DNA of 64,000 nt from Candidatus Nitrosotenuis chungbukensis (GCF_000685395.1 NZ_AVSQ01000002.1:62001-126000); one strand, 5' to 3'. Shown: positions 34,012-43,154, numbered from the stretch's first letter. Notes: generated by a model not told the origin, from the sequence alone. Translations and numbers: made by a program.

Positions 34012-34428
34012 TTGTCCTATAGATATTTGGAGCATGCTACAGACGCAATCATTGAAGTCGAGGCGCCAACACTAGAAGAGGCGTTTGTATTGGCAGGAAA
34101 ATCTGTTGTAGATACAATTCTTGATTCCAAACTAGTCGAGGAAAAAAAAGAGAGAACGCTCACCGTCACTGGAAAAGACCTCAGCTACTTGCTGTATAAT
34201 TGGCTTGAGGAGATGATCATACTTACAATCACAGATGGCTTTGCTGCAAAAAAAATCAGCCTTCAAATTGAAAAAAACTCATCTTACAGGATTACGGCCG
34301 TGCTAACAGGCGAGGATATCAGCTTTGAAAAGCATCATTTCAAGGTCGAGATAAAATCGCCCACTTTTCATTTGATGGAAATAAAACAGGAAAACGGCGT
34401 CATGATGCGTTTTCTTTTGGATCTCTAA
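34012..34428 (+). CDS. archease, cofactor of RNA ligase RtcB
   Basis: 138 residues with the archease core YLEHATDAIIEVEAPTLEEAF. Conserved residues continue in LLYNWLEEMI, and the C-terminus has VMMRFLLDL. Archease speeds tRNA and mRNA ligation by RtcB and broadens nucleotide use. The start is TTG, 26-38 bases after a TATA-like TTTTTATCTATTA. The neighbouring thioredoxin gene has its own TATA box, so an operon is not implied. Confidence 0.9.
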   Translation: MSYRYLEHATDAIIEVEAPTLEEAFVLAGKSVVDTILDSKLVEEKKERTLTVTGKDLSYLLYNWLEEMIILTITDGFAAKKISLQIEKNSSYRITAVLTGEDISFEKHHFKVEIKSPTFHLMEIKQENGVMMRFLLDL

Positions 34429-34439
34429 ATTATAAATAA
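34428..34439 (+). promoter_or_regulatory. TATA box of the thioredoxin gene at 34461
   Basis: AATTATAAATAA lies 22-33 bases before the GTG start, at leaderless distance, and directly follows the archease stop. Confidence 0.55.
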
Positions 34440-34460
34440 CAAATAGGCGCCCGAGTTTTC

Positions 34461-34862
34461 GTGGAAGATCCTGAAATTGAAAAAATCAAACAGCGAAAGC
34501 TGGCAGAGATGCTAAAGCAACAATCCGATGTAATGGCACAGGCGCAGATAAGCGTAATCGATTTGGATCAGGCAAACTTTGATCAAACCATTTCAGAAGG
34601 CCTTGTACTGGTGGATTTTTGGGCGGAGTGGTGCGGCCCATGCAAGTCAATGCATCCGATTTTCGACAGGATGTCAAAAAAATACAGGCACATCAAATTT
34701 GCGCGAGTCAATGTTGACAGATGCCAAGACATTGCCATGCGATTTGCTGTTCAGTCAATACCGACATTTATCATGTTCAAAAACGGGCAGCCGGTTGACA
34801 GAATGGTGGGAGCAGTAGGCGAGCCTGGCATCCACATGATTGCCAAAAAGTATCAGATGTAG
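34461..34862 (+). CDS. thioredoxin with N-terminal extension
   Basis: 133 residues. The thioredoxin fold (about 37-132) has the redox site WCGPCK and the cis-Pro region QSIPTFIMF. The first 35 residues form a charged helix (EDPEIEKIKQRKLAEMLKQQ) that resembles the N-terminus of PDCD5-type DNA-binding proteins and is unusual on thioredoxins. It is a disulfide reductant in the cytoplasm. The GTG start is set by the TATA box upstream. Its 3' end overlaps the infB 3' end by 10 bases on the other strand. Confidence 0.9.
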   Translation: MEDPEIEKIKQRKLAEMLKQQSDVMAQAQISVIDLDQANFDQTISEGLVLVDFWAEWCGPCKSMHPIFDRMSKKYRHIKFARVNVDRCQDIAMRFAVQSIPTFIMFKNGQPVDRMVGAVGEPGIHMIAKKYQM

Positions 34863-36637
34863 CCGTAGGCAGAATCTTGCTTTCTCTGAATTTCCAAAAT
34901 TTCGTTTAGTATTGTTTGTTCTTCTGCCGACAGCTTGTGTGAAAACCTTTCAATGAGAAGTTTTGCCTCAGACGATTTTGGTAAGGAGTAAAAAACATCC
35001 TCTTCCAAAATTTGCCTTCCAATCGTCACGTCTTGTATGGAACAGGCGACTTCCTGGCCCTTTGTTGCAGTGCTTATCGATTTTTTTCCGTCCTGCAGCT
35101 GGTGAACTAGGCCTATTTTTTTGCCCTGCTTGTTCATGATTGGGATTTTTTGCCGCACCTTTCCCACGTCAACACGTATTCCAAACACTGCGGGATTGCT
35201 ATTTCGAAATATGTAGCCCTTAAGAAAAGTAAATTTGCAAATAGGGGTAATTTCGCCAAATATCGCATCGTCCTCATGTGCAGAGTCCTCGGTGACCCAG
35301 TTGGTGTAATTGTCAATTAGGCTGTAGATCACCTTGTCACTGAAGATTTTGATGTGGTTGTTTTCCGCCTCTTCTTGGGCATCAGGAAATATCTTTACGT
35401 TAAATGCCAAGACTACGCCCAAATGTCTCTCGTTGTCTTTGACCACTTTGGCCTCCATGACGTCGCGTCTGGTTACTGGCCCAATGTCTGCTTTTGCTAC
35501 TGGCACCTGCGCACGCCTTAGCATTTCAGTCAGCGCTTCAAGCGAGCCTATGGTATCGCATCTAAGAATAACTCCGTTTGTCTCGGTGCTGACAAATACT
35601 GACTTCATCTCGGATTCTATGATTTTCTTAAATTCCTCTATCTTAGATTCGTCACCTGTCACATAGACTGTGCTTCCCGGGAGTACCCCATCTAGGTCAG
35701 GTGACGCAATTTTAATTCCTGCTGCGGCCTCGACTTGATTTACGGGTTTGAACTTGTCTCGGGGATCGCGCATTTCGTCAAGTGGTTTTGGCAGCAGCAT
35801 CGCTTTTGGCTTTGTGACAATCACGGAATCCCTTTTTGCGACAATTACGCTGTCTCCTTTTTTCATCTGACCGTCAATTAAGATCATATTAGCAGTAGTA
35901 CCAAGTCCAATCTCGTCGTTTACCTCAAGGATGATTCCACGGCTCGGCTTTTCCTCCTGGGTGAGTCTTTTTTGCAGATATTGCTGAGTCAACCCGACAA
36001 GCACAGTTAGGAGCTCAGGTATCCCGACACCTGTCCTTGCACTTACTGGAACGATTGCTATTTCTTTTGAAAAGTCCTGTATTCTATAGAATGCCTCCGA
36101 TTGGTACCCGAGAATCGAGAGCGTGCCGACCACATTGTAGATTTGCTCATCAATTGTCGTCTGCATGAACGGATCCTGTTGCTTTATCGCCTGCGTAATG
36201 TACGGAGTGTCGACTTTCCTCCAACCGGGAATCTGATCAACTTTGTTTAATGCTATGACAAATGGGACCTTTCTTGCTTGGAGAATTTTTAGGCTCTCAC
36301 TTGTTTGCGGTTGGAATCCTCTATTCGTGTCCACTACCAAGATTGCAATGTCAGCTGCAGAGCCCCCCCTCGTTCTGAGATTTGTAAACACTTCGTGCCC
36401 AGGCGTGTCAATTACCAAAAGGCCGGGCACTTCGTGCTCTGTTTTTGTTAATTTGTCATATAGTTGTCCGCACATGCCTTTGATTGTCTCAGTTGGGAGA
36501 AAGCTTGCGCCTATGTGTTGTGTGATTCCACCTGCCTCTCTTCCCTGAACGCCGGTGCCGCGTATTTTATCAAGTAGGGAGGTTTTACCAGAGTCTACAT
36601 GGCCCAAGACGGCCACTATGGGTTGTCGAATTCGCAA
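34853..36637 (-). CDS. infB: translation initiation factor aIF5B
   Basis: 594-residue GTPase. G-domain motifs: GHVDSGKTS (G1), DTPGHEVF (G3), ALNKVDQIP (G4). The elongation-factor-like domain 2 and the eIF5B domains follow, ending near SAEEQTILNEILEIQ. It helps initiator tRNA delivery and subunit joining. It lies last in the L7Ae-S28e-L24e-ndk-infB operon, known from many archaea, 6 bases after ndk. The start is TTG. Confidence 0.95.
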   Translation of the reverse strand: MRIRQPIVAVLGHVDSGKTSLLDKIRGTGVQGREAGGITQHIGASFLPTETIKGMCGQLYDKLTKTEHEVPGLLVIDTPGHEVFTNLRTRGGSAADIAILVVDTNRGFQPQTSESLKILQARKVPFVIALNKVDQIPGWRKVDTPYITQAIKQQDPFMQTTIDEQIYNVVGTLSILGYQSEAFYRIQDFSKEIAIVPVSARTGVGIPELLTVLVGLTQQYLQKRLTQEEKPSRGIILEVNDEIGLGTTANMILIDGQMKKGDSVIVAKRDSVIVTKPKAMLLPKPLDEMRDPRDKFKPVNQVEAAAGIKIASPDLDGVLPGSTVYVTGDESKIEEFKKIIESEMKSVFVSTETNGVILRCDTIGSLEALTEMLRRAQVPVAKADIGPVTRRDVMEAKVVKDNERHLGVVLAFNVKIFPDAQEEAENNHIKIFSDKVIYSLIDNYTNWVTEDSAHEDDAIFGEITPICKFTFLKGYIFRNSNPAVFGIRVDVGKVRQKIPIMNKQGKKIGLVHQLQDGKKSISTATKGQEVACSIQDVTIGRQILEEDVFYSLPKSSEAKLLIERFSHKLSAEEQTILNEILEIQRKQDSAYGYI

Positions 36638-36643
36638 CGCATC

Positions 36644-37045
36644 TCACTGAAATACTACCCTCGCTTCCTTTTCAAAACTTTCCTTAGAGTCGGACGCGTG
36701 AATGATATTGTCTGAGAACCCAAGGCCAAAGTCCCCACGGATTGATCCTGGTGCGGCCTCAAATGATTTTGTTGCGCCAATCATCAGTCTTGTTGTAGCG
36801 ACTGCATTGTTTCCCTCAATTACTGCAGCAACAACTGGGCCTGATGTGATAAATTCCACCAGCTCGCCAAAAAACGGTTTTGTGTTGTGCACAGAGTAAA
36901 AGTCCTCCGCTTGAGCTTTTGTGAATGTAAACATTTTGAGTTTTAAAATTTTGAATCCTTTATTTTCGAATCGGCTGATTATTTGTCCGGTCAATTTTCT
37001 CGCTACTGCGTCTGGTTTTGCTATGAAGAGAGTTTGTTCGGCCAA
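36644..37045 (-). CDS. ndk: nucleoside diphosphate kinase
   Basis: 133 residues. The start [14 protein letters not shown] and the active-site NIIHASDS with the catalytic His are diagnostic; Arg residues of GSIRGDFG bind phosphate. It exchanges gamma phosphates between nucleotides and keeps GTP supplied for translation. The start is TTG, 11 bases after L24e. It is in the ribosomal operon with infB. Confidence 0.95.
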   Translation of the reverse strand: MAEQTLFIAKPDAVARKLTGQIISRFENKGFKILKLKMFTFTKAQAEDFYSVHNTKPFFGELVEFITSGPVVAAVIEGNNAVATTRLMIGATKSFEAAPGSIRGDFGLGFSDNIIHASDSKESFEKEARVVFQ

Positions 37046-37056
37046 TTTTTCCTAGT

Positions 37057-37257
37057 TTATTTCTTGACGATTCCGCCTTTCTGATATTTTTTCGTCCACT
37101 TGAGTGTACGTGGATCGCGTTTTAGTACCAACATGTTCTTTTTGCATTTCGGAGAACAAAACCATAGAACGGTTCCATCGTTTTTTACAAGCATGGTGCC
37201 AGATCCTCTTGCGACTGGTCTATTACAAAAACTGCAAGGTTTTACTAGAAGGCTCAA
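37057..37257 (-). CDS. rpl24e: 50S ribosomal protein L24e
   Basis: 66 residues. The zinc-finger pattern C-x2-C (PCSFCNRPVARGSG) and C-x3-C (FCSPKCKKN) is typical of archaeal L24e, followed by DPRTLKWTKKY. It binds the large subunit rRNA near the subunit interface. The start is TTG, 7 bases after S28e. Confidence 0.94.
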   Translation of the reverse strand: MSLLVKPCSFCNRPVARGSGTMLVKNDGTVLWFCSPKCKKNMLVLKRDPRTLKWTKKYQKGGIVKK

Positions 37258-37264
37258 GTTTCAA

Positions 37265-37480
37265 TCACCTTATTTTTTTAGCTTCGCGTTCTGTTTCTCG
37301 CAGCATCAAGATGTCAGACATTCGTACTGAGCCTTTTACGTTTCTTGTAAGAATTCTTCCCTTGTCCCTACCGCTTAGGATCTTTACTCTAACTTGGGTT
37401 ATTTCGCCTGCGATTCCAGTCTTACCAACAAGTTGTATTACTTCGGCAGACACTACGTCTTCTGTCTGGGAAGTGCTCAT
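37265..37480 (-). CDS. rps28e: 30S ribosomal protein S28e
   Basis: 71 residues of the OB-fold S28e family: [17 protein letters not shown] and a C-terminal [22 protein letters not shown] start, 2 bases after the L7Ae stop. The order L7Ae-S28e-L24e-ndk is common in archaea. Confidence 0.95.
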   Translation of the reverse strand: MSTSQTEDVVSAEVIQLVGKTGIAGEITQVRVKILSGRDKGRILTRNVKGSVRMSDILMLRETEREAKKIR

Positions 37481-37482
37481 TG

Positions 37483-37860
37483 TTACTTGCCACCTTTAAT
37501 CTTCTTTATTGAAGAAACGACTTCTTCAACAATGTGGTTAGCATCGCCTGCATCAATTATTGCGGCAGCTGCAGAGGTCACGTCGATGCCCAATGCCTTT
37601 CCCAAGTCAAGCTTGCTTGGAACAAATGCATATGCGGCGTTTTGCTCTTCACAGATTATCGGGAGATGTGCTACTACCTCTGGAGGCTCTACATCTTCTG
37701 CAATAACTATTAGTTTGCTAATTCCTCTTTCGATTGCCTTTGTTGCTTCGTTTGTTCCTTTTCTAACCTTACCACTTTGCGATGCAACTCTAACTGCTTC
37801 AAGTATTGGATTTACCAGATCAGCTGGAGTCTCGAATTTTACGTAATAAGCCTTAGCCAA
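37483..37860 (-). CDS. rpl7ae: 50S ribosomal protein L7Ae
   Basis: 125 residues. The L7Ae core is clear: [40 protein letters not shown]. It binds kink-turns in rRNA and in box C/D and H/ACA guide RNAs, and also serves RNase P. The start is TTG. It is first in the ribosomal operon; glmM stands 60 bases upstream. Confidence 0.95.
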   Translation of the reverse strand: MAKAYYVKFETPADLVNPILEAVRVASQSGKVRKGTNEATKAIERGISKLIVIAEDVEPPEVVAHLPIICEEQNAAYAFVPSKLDLGKALGIDVTSAAAAIIDAGDANHIVEEVVSSIKKIKGGK

Positions 37861-37920
37861 TTATATCACCCATAGGGATCATTTCCATTCCTTGAGTTCT
37901 TTAACATCGCCTTATTAGTG

Positions 37921-39270
37921 TTATCTGTCCAGAATCGAGTTTACCTTTTTGGTGTATTTTGACATGAGGTTGCCAAGTTTTTCCTCCGAATCCGCCTCCG
38001 CATAGATTCTCGCTATTGGCTCAGTGCCACTTGGCCTAATCATAATCCAATTTTTCTCATCAAAAATTAGTTTGATCCCGTCTGTTGTGTCATAGTTTTT
38101 GTGTTCCTTTTTTAGTTGCGAGATTATTTTTTCTGCCTCTTTTTTAGAGCAGGCGACCTTGTCCTTTGTCGTGTATGACGGAGGCAGAGCAGACATTTGT
38201 TCAGACATGGCTTTGCCCGAGTCCGCAATGAGGTCCAAGGCCAGTGCAAGAGTCATTGCACCGTCCCGTACTTGGTTGTGCTTTCCATACATAAAGCCGC
38301 CATTTTCCTCAAAACCAACAAGTGCTTTTTCTGGAACCATTTTTCTTGAGACCTCAACGCTTCCAACTTTGGTCCTAATCACCTTTGAGTTTGTCTTGGA
38401 AGCTATTGCCTCTATAACTGAACTTGAGTTAAGGCACGTTACAATTTTGGATTTTGGGTTTTTCTCCAAAAGATAATTTGTCAAGAGCAGTGCGGATTTG
38501 TCGCCAGTTAGAATTTTTCCATGATTGTCGCAGAAAATGCTCCTGTCTCCATCACCATCAAAGGCCACGCCAAAATCTGCTTTTTTTTCTATTACTTTCA
38601 GTGATAATTTTTGCAAGTTGCTTGGTGTTGGCTCCGATCCCCTCCCCGGAAATTTTCCATCGACTTTTTCATTGATTAGAAAGACTGTGCAGCCAAGTTC
38701 CTTGCAGAGATCAGGCGCTGCCACGGCCTGTGCCCCATTGCCAAGATCTAGCGCCACTTTGAACTTTTTTGATTTGATTTTGTTTGCATTCACCTGCGAT
38801 TTTATCCCGTCAAGATATGTGCGGACAACTCTTGACTCAGTTCGGGTTTTGCCAAACTTTTTGGAATTTCTTATCCATTTTTTGCCAAAGTAAATGTCTT
38901 CTATTATTAATTCGTCTTCCCGTGAAACTTCCACGCCGTCCTTTGCGGCTGGCTTTAGGCCGTTGTACTGAGGCGGGTTGTGAGACGCAGTAATCATTAT
39001 TCCTCCCGAATACCCAAGTGCTTTTGTGGAGTATTCCAGTGCGGGGGTGGGGACAAGTCCTGCCAGACCACAGTCAAATCCGCAGCAGTTTATGGCAGAA
39101 CACACTACTTTTGCAACAAGCGGACTGGAGTCCCGACCGTCATAGCCTACGAGAATCGGGCCTTTCTTGAAATATGTTGCAATGGAGGAAACCATATCGG
39201 AGATGAATTCCAGGCTAAGTTCGTCTGGGAAAACTCCGCGTATTCCGTTGGTGCCAAATAACTTTCCCAT
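37921..39270 (-). CDS. glmM: phosphoglucosamine mutase/phosphomannomutase family protein
   Basis: 449 residues, alpha-D-phosphohexomutase. The phosphoserine loop ITASHNPP has Ser96; the metal site is DGDGDR, the sugar-binding loop EENGG, and the phosphate loop RPSGTEP. It interconverts 6- and 1-phosphates of glucosamine, mannose or glucose, supplying UDP-GlcNAc for glycans. The GlmM name is the best fit but the sugar specificity cannot be fixed from sequence. The ATG start lies 34 bases after the membrane protein's stop. Confidence 0.88.
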   Translation of the reverse strand: MGKLFGTNGIRGVFPDELSLEFISDMVSSIATYFKKGPILVGYDGRDSSPLVAKVVCSAINCCGFDCGLAGLVPTPALEYSTKALGYSGGIMITASHNPPQYNGLKPAAKDGVEVSREDELIIEDIYFGKKWIRNSKKFGKTRTESRVVRTYLDGIKSQVNANKIKSKKFKVALDLGNGAQAVAAPDLCKELGCTVFLINEKVDGKFPGRGSEPTPSNLQKLSLKVIEKKADFGVAFDGDGDRSIFCDNHGKILTGDKSALLLTNYLLEKNPKSKIVTCLNSSSVIEAIASKTNSKVIRTKVGSVEVSRKMVPEKALVGFEENGGFMYGKHNQVRDGAMTLALALDLIADSGKAMSEQMSALPPSYTTKDKVACSKKEAEKIISQLKKEHKNYDTTDGIKLIFDEKNWIMIRPSGTEPIARIYAEADSEEKLGNLMSKYTKKVNSILDR

Positions 39271-39304
39271 TAATTCTTACTTTTATGAGCTAGATTTGTG
39301 CTTT

Positions 39305-39925
39305 TCAGGTTTCTTGCAGTTTGTGTTCAACGGTACGATTTTTTGTTACGATTCTGGTAATTCCTACAACTGTAACTGCGATTAGTAAGAACGTGATCCA
39401 GTCATGCCCTTGAAAAGACACCATCTTGTTGATTACCGGTATAAAGAAAGGAAACGAGGTAGTGCCGCCAAGCAAAATATCAAATGATACATGCGCCAAA
39501 ACGGCCGAAAAAGAAACGGCTCCAAGCAGATAGTCTTTTTTTCCCACAAAGAACATCATTAATGGTACTGAGATCAGTCCGAACAGAACAGAATGCGACA
39601 TGCGTGGGACTGCCTCCAAATTTAGGAATTGAATGAGATGATCTGCATCCAAAGCAATTGGGAATAGTCCTGCAATGGCAACATATCGGATACGCATGCT
39701 GGCAAGCCCCACAATCATGCCAAGTACCACATGACCTACAACATGCTCTACGGAGATTCCGCTTGCCTCCAACGGGTTTCCAATCACATATGACTTTGGT
39801 AAAAGATGCTCAAGTGTTGGAAACAGGCCAGGTATTGAAAACGCTGCTGAAAGTGCAGCATAGAGAATTATCGACTTTAGGATAAATTGTGATGATTTCA
39901 ATTCGGATGATTTTGACCGGCCCAT
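39305..39925 (-). CDS. membrane protein, YdjM-like metal-dependent hydrolase type
   Basis: 206 residues from the ATG at 39925 (in-frame TTG at 39937). About five membrane helices are visible. Conserved polar residues occur in the membrane part: GHVVLG, ALDADHL, SHSVLFGL, LAHVSFDIL, a spacing of His and Asp like the LexA-binding inner-membrane/DUF457 family, often called metal-dependent hydrolase. It has no firm function. It precedes glmM on the same strand with 34 bases between. Confidence 0.65.
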   Translation of the reverse strand: MGRSKSSELKSSQFILKSIILYAALSAAFSIPGLFPTLEHLLPKSYVIGNPLEASGISVEHVVGHVVLGMIVGLASMRIRYVAIAGLFPIALDADHLIQFLNLEAVPRMSHSVLFGLISVPLMMFFVGKKDYLLGAVSFSAVLAHVSFDILLGGTTSFPFFIPVINKMVSFQGHDWITFLLIAVTVVGITRIVTKNRTVEHKLQET

Positions 39926-40032
39926 AATTTTTATCAACTGCTTTGGAATCTGTCACACATGGCTTTTGGCAGTCAGGTGCGATTTTGATTGCAATGGTAA
40001 CCAATAAGTTTGTGTAAAATTGGAGCATCACT

Positions 40033-40120
40033 GCGGAGGTCGCCCAGCCCGGTCAAAGGCGTAAGGTTTAGGCCCTTATCTCTTAGGAGTTCGTGGGTTC
40101 AAATCCCACCCTCCGCACCA
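40033..40120 (+). tRNA. tRNA-Leu (TAG), with encoded CCA
   Basis: The acceptor stem pairs GCGGAGG with CCTCCGC. The anticodon stem TAAGG/CCTTA encloses loop TTTAGGC, giving TAG. A long variable arm marks a class II tRNA. The discriminator A is at 40117 and CCA (40118-40120) is encoded, unlike most tRNAs in this window. Confidence 0.93.
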
Positions 40121-40160
40121 TAAACTCTTTTTACAAAAAATATCCAAAATCAGACTAGAG

Positions 40161-40170
40161 AATTAATAAG
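40161..40170 (+). promoter_or_regulatory. TATA box of purU
   Basis: AATTAATAAG lies 22-31 bases before the GTG at 40192, at leaderless distance. Confidence 0.45.
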
Positions 40171-40191
40171 GTCAAATTGTGACACAATTCT

Positions 40192-41034
40192 GTGAAAAAG
40201 ATCAGAATAGGCATCACAGTTGTAGGAAAAGACAGAGAGGGAATTGTCGCATCATTTACCAATTTCATATTTCAAAGAAACGGCAACATTGAGAAGGTCA
40301 ATCAAAACGTCATAAAGGGATTGTTTGGAATGCACCTTGAGGCGTCATTCTCAAAGGAAATCGACATCAAAAAATTCGACAAAGATCTCCAAGACCTTGG
40401 AAAAAAGATAGGAATGGAGGTAAGCATCTATCATGAAATCAACTCTGACAAAAACATCGCACTGTTTGTTACAAAGGAGCCCCACTGCCTGGAGGCATTG
40501 CTCAATGCAAATGCCAGGGGCCAGCTCAAAGGCAAAATAAGCGTAATTGTAGGAACTGAAAAAACGCTAGAACCAACGGCAAAGAAGGCAAAGATCCCAT
40601 TTGTGATAGTTGACGAAAAGGATCAGCTCGAGGCAGAAAACAGGCTAATTGAAATCGCAAAACAGTATGACATTGACCTTGTGGTGCTTGCACGATACAT
40701 GAGAATCATGACGCCTAACTTTGTTTGGAGATATCCCCACAGAATAATCAACATTCATCCGTCGCTGTTGCCTGCATTCCCAGGTGCGTTTGCATATGCG
40801 CAAGCATTTGAGAGGGGAACAAAAATTGTCGGCGTTACTGCCCATTATGTTACTGAGGAGCTTGATCAGGGTCCAATCATCTTCCAAGACTCCTTTAAGG
40901 TAGGTCCAAAAGACACTCTAGAATCCATAAGGCAAAAAGGCCAAAAGCTTGAAGCAAACACTTTGCTTAAAGCAGTAAAGATGCATCTTGAAGGAAAGCT
41001 TGAGGTCAGTTGGAGAAAAGTGCATACAAAGTGA
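40192..41034 (+). CDS. purU: formyltetrahydrofolate deformylase-type protein
   Basis: 280 residues. An N-terminal ACT domain (about 1-85, VVGKDREGIVASFTNF) is followed by a formyltransferase fold with NIHPSLLPAFPG (catalytic Asn and His) and ELDQGPII (catalytic Asp). PurU hydrolyses 10-formyl-THF to formate and THF; in archaea formate serves purine synthesis by PurP, and cofactors may differ. The gene overlaps the next one by 25 bases. The start is GTG. Confidence 0.88.
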   Translation: MKKIRIGITVVGKDREGIVASFTNFIFQRNGNIEKVNQNVIKGLFGMHLEASFSKEIDIKKFDKDLQDLGKKIGMEVSIYHEINSDKNIALFVTKEPHCLEALLNANARGQLKGKISVIVGTEKTLEPTAKKAKIPFVIVDEKDQLEAENRLIEIAKQYDIDLVVLARYMRIMTPNFVWRYPHRIINIHPSLLPAFPGAFAYAQAFERGTKIVGVTAHYVTEELDQGPIIFQDSFKVGPKDTLESIRQKGQKLEANTLLKAVKMHLEGKLEVSWRKVHTK

Positions 41035-41732
41035 CTGGCATACAAGACAACTTTGATCCAGACCTTAGGAAAATAATCAGGACAAAAAAACAGATTGCCA
41101 TAATTCCTGTAGGCTCAATTGAACAGCATGGCCCGCACCTACCAGTATCGACTGATTCAGACATAGTAACGGAGGTTGCAAAGAGGGTTGCAAAAAAGTG
41201 CAATCTCTTGCTTTTGCCCACAATAACATACGGGGTTTCCTTTGAGCATGCCCCGTTTTTCAATCTCAGCGTAACTAGGATGACTCTACAAAATCAGCTA
41301 GTCGACATTTGCAACTCACTTGTAGAAAACAAGATCAGAAAAATAATAATTCTAAACGGGCATCATGGAAATCAAAAGGCGCTATCAGGAGTGGCAGGCA
41401 AGATATCCAGAGGCAAGGGCAAGATCTCTGTGATTTCATACTGGCACCACATGGAGACAGAGTTTGATCATGCAGGGTTTGCAGAAACTTCGCTCATGTT
41501 GGCAGTATCAAATAAGGCAAAGATGAGTCGTGCAAAAAAAGGGCTAGTCACAGACAGGATGTCCGCAGAACAAAAATCAAAAGTATCCAAGATCGCATCC
41601 ACGCACTTTATCAAAGCGACTAAAACAGGAGTTTGGGGAGATCCCACGAAGGCAACCAAGAAAGACGGCATGAGGATTTTATCTGAAATAGTGCAAAACA
41701 TCGCCAAAAAAGTCTCAAAGTTGCCTTACTGA
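41010..41732 (+). CDS. creatininase-family amidohydrolase, candidate ArfB (FAPy deformylase)
   Basis: 240 residues. Creatininase-family metal motifs are present: PVGSIEQHGPHLPVSTD near residue 38, then GVSFEHAPF, NGHHGNQ and a later Glu (FAETSL). In archaea without a bacterial RibA, ArfB of this family removes formate from a formylamino-pyrimidine in the riboflavin and F420 pathway. The overlap with a formate-releasing PurU suggests a one-carbon link but not proof. The start is TTG inside purU. Confidence 0.82.
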   Translation: MEKSAYKVTGIQDNFDPDLRKIIRTKKQIAIIPVGSIEQHGPHLPVSTDSDIVTEVAKRVAKKCNLLLLPTITYGVSFEHAPFFNLSVTRMTLQNQLVDICNSLVENKIRKIIILNGHHGNQKALSGVAGKISRGKGKISVISYWHHMETEFDHAGFAETSLMLAVSNKAKMSRAKKGLVTDRMSAEQKSKVSKIASTHFIKATKTGVWGDPTKATKKDGMRILSEIVQNIAKKVSKLPY

Positions 41733-41798
41733 TTAAAACTCATACACCAATGAAATTTTAATATATTACCTCGTTAGGAGAGCCAATAAGTGAATTAA

Positions 41799-42029
41799 AT
41801 GTCAGTCGACATGGCAGTAAAAGTACTGGACGAGAGCATCGATAAGGTAGTTTTAATCAAACTCAAAGGCGGCAAGACCATCAGAGGCAATCTTCGTGGT
41901 TTTGACCAACACATGAACCTGCTACTTGACAACTCAGAGGAGATCCCTGCTGACGGTCAAGCAAAAAGCATTGGAACCATTGTTGTGAGAGGGGACAACG
42001 TAGTTATGATTTCCCCACCACCCGCGTGA
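41799..42029 (+). CDS. Sm-like RNA-binding protein (LSm)
   Basis: 76 residues. Sm1 is [21 protein letters not shown] and Sm2 is [12 protein letters not shown]. LSm proteins form heptameric rings on U-rich RNA. A TATA-like TTTTAATATAT lies at 41756-41766. The L37e gene follows after 6 bases, the gene pair conserved in many archaea. Confidence 0.93.
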   Translation: MSVDMAVKVLDESIDKVVLIKLKGGKTIRGNLRGFDQHMNLLLDNSEEIPADGQAKSIGTIVVRGDNVVMISPPPA

Positions 42030-42035
42030 TGATGT

Positions 42036-42203
42036 ATGACTAGAGGAACTCCTTCGATGGGGTTGATGACAAGAAAGCATCCCCATATACGATGTAGAAG
42101 ATGTGGAAAGAACTCCTATCACAAGCGTCAGCACAGATGCTCAAGTTGTGGTTTTCCAGATGCAAGAATTCGAAAGTACTCTTGGATCAAATGGTACGCG
42201 TAG
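42036..42203 (+). CDS. rpl37e: 50S ribosomal protein L37e
   Basis: A short gene of 55 codons. It starts [20 protein letters not shown] and has the zinc motif CRRCG then CSSCG, 14 residues apart, ending with KYSWIKWYA. This is the full length of archaeal L37e, a zinc-binding protein of the large subunit. It follows LSm by 6 bases, and the next gene's ATG comes directly after its TAG. Confidence 0.95.
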   Translation: MTRGTPSMGLMTRKHPHIRCRRCGKNSYHKRQHRCSSCGFPDARIRKYSWIKWYA

Positions 42204-43154
42204 ATGCAAGAAATTGCTCTAGTTATTAGTTCCATTGCAGGTGCATGCACCGCAGCAACAGTTAGCAAATTTCCAAGAAGTAAGATTTCACTTTTAGGCG
42301 CAAACGCTCACATCAAAAGTCAAATCGAAACACTTCGAATCGAAAAAGACATTCTGACAAAAACAATATCAAGATTATATCAGGACAGCCCCGATTTAAC
42401 AAAAATTCAGCGAGACAAGCTACTCTCAAGGTACCAACACCAGCTTGGAATCATTCTAGCCAAAATCGAAAAACTGGAAGCTGCAAGCAAGTATCCGGAT
42501 CTCGGTCCCATCGGAGACGGCTTGATTACCCTAATGGATCAAAAGCTTTCCGCACTGGACAGAAGACTGACAGAAATATCGTCAAAGATTTCCGTTGCAA
42601 GTGTCCAGATTGAAAAGCCAGAGCCCAAAAAAGAAGAGATCAAAGCAGAGACAAAGCAGGTCGAAGTAAAACCAGCCGAAAAGCCAGTGATTCAAAAACA
42701 GGAAATCATCACATCGCCAACAATTGAGGAGTTAATCCAGTCATTTGCCAAACCAACTAAGAGACTAGAGATCACAACGCTAACGGAAATTCCAAGAAAC
42801 TTTACTGCCGCCCCGCAAATCACACCTATGATTGAAATTCCAGCACAGGTGGTTACTCCGCAAATTCAGCCAGAAATCGCACAGCCTCAAATGATCCAGC
42901 CAGAGCAAGAGATCGTTGCAGAATCAATTCCACAAGAACTAAAAGTGCAAAGTCCTGTGCTTGAGCCAATCGATATTGAAAAGAAAATAAGAGAAGAGCC
43001 TCCGAAGCTTGAATTCAAAGAGGAGAGAAGGAAAAGGCCAACTGTCAACATACCAGAGCCTGAGGAAGTCGAAGATGACGAAGACGACCTTGATTCCATT
43101 AAACGCGAAATAATGAAAACGCTGTCAAAGTTAGAGCAAGCTGAGGTAGAATAA
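42204..43154 (+). CDS. coiled-coil protein with long Pro/Glu-rich linker, unknown
   Basis: 316 residues. Residues 1-20 are mildly hydrophobic and may be a membrane anchor or signal-like segment. About 35-120 form a coiled coil (SQIETLRIEKDILTKTISRL, QKLSALDRRLTEISSK). Residues 130-290 are a Pro/Glu/Gln/Ile-rich, probably disordered linker, followed by a short conserved-looking acidic and helical end (DDLDSIKREIMKTLSKLEQ). No family is recognised. It starts at the base after the L37e stop and ends at the base before rpiA, so it belongs to a ribosomal-type operon. Confidence 0.72.
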   Translation: MQEIALVISSIAGACTAATVSKFPRSKISLLGANAHIKSQIETLRIEKDILTKTISRLYQDSPDLTKIQRDKLLSRYQHQLGIILAKIEKLEAASKYPDLGPIGDGLITLMDQKLSALDRRLTEISSKISVASVQIEKPEPKKEEIKAETKQVEVKPAEKPVIQKQEIITSPTIEELIQSFAKPTKRLEITTLTEIPRNFTAAPQITPMIEIPAQVVTPQIQPEIAQPQMIQPEQEIVAESIPQELKVQSPVLEPIDIEKKIREEPPKLEFKEERRKRPTVNIPEPEEVEDDEDDLDSIKREIMKTLSKLEQAEVE

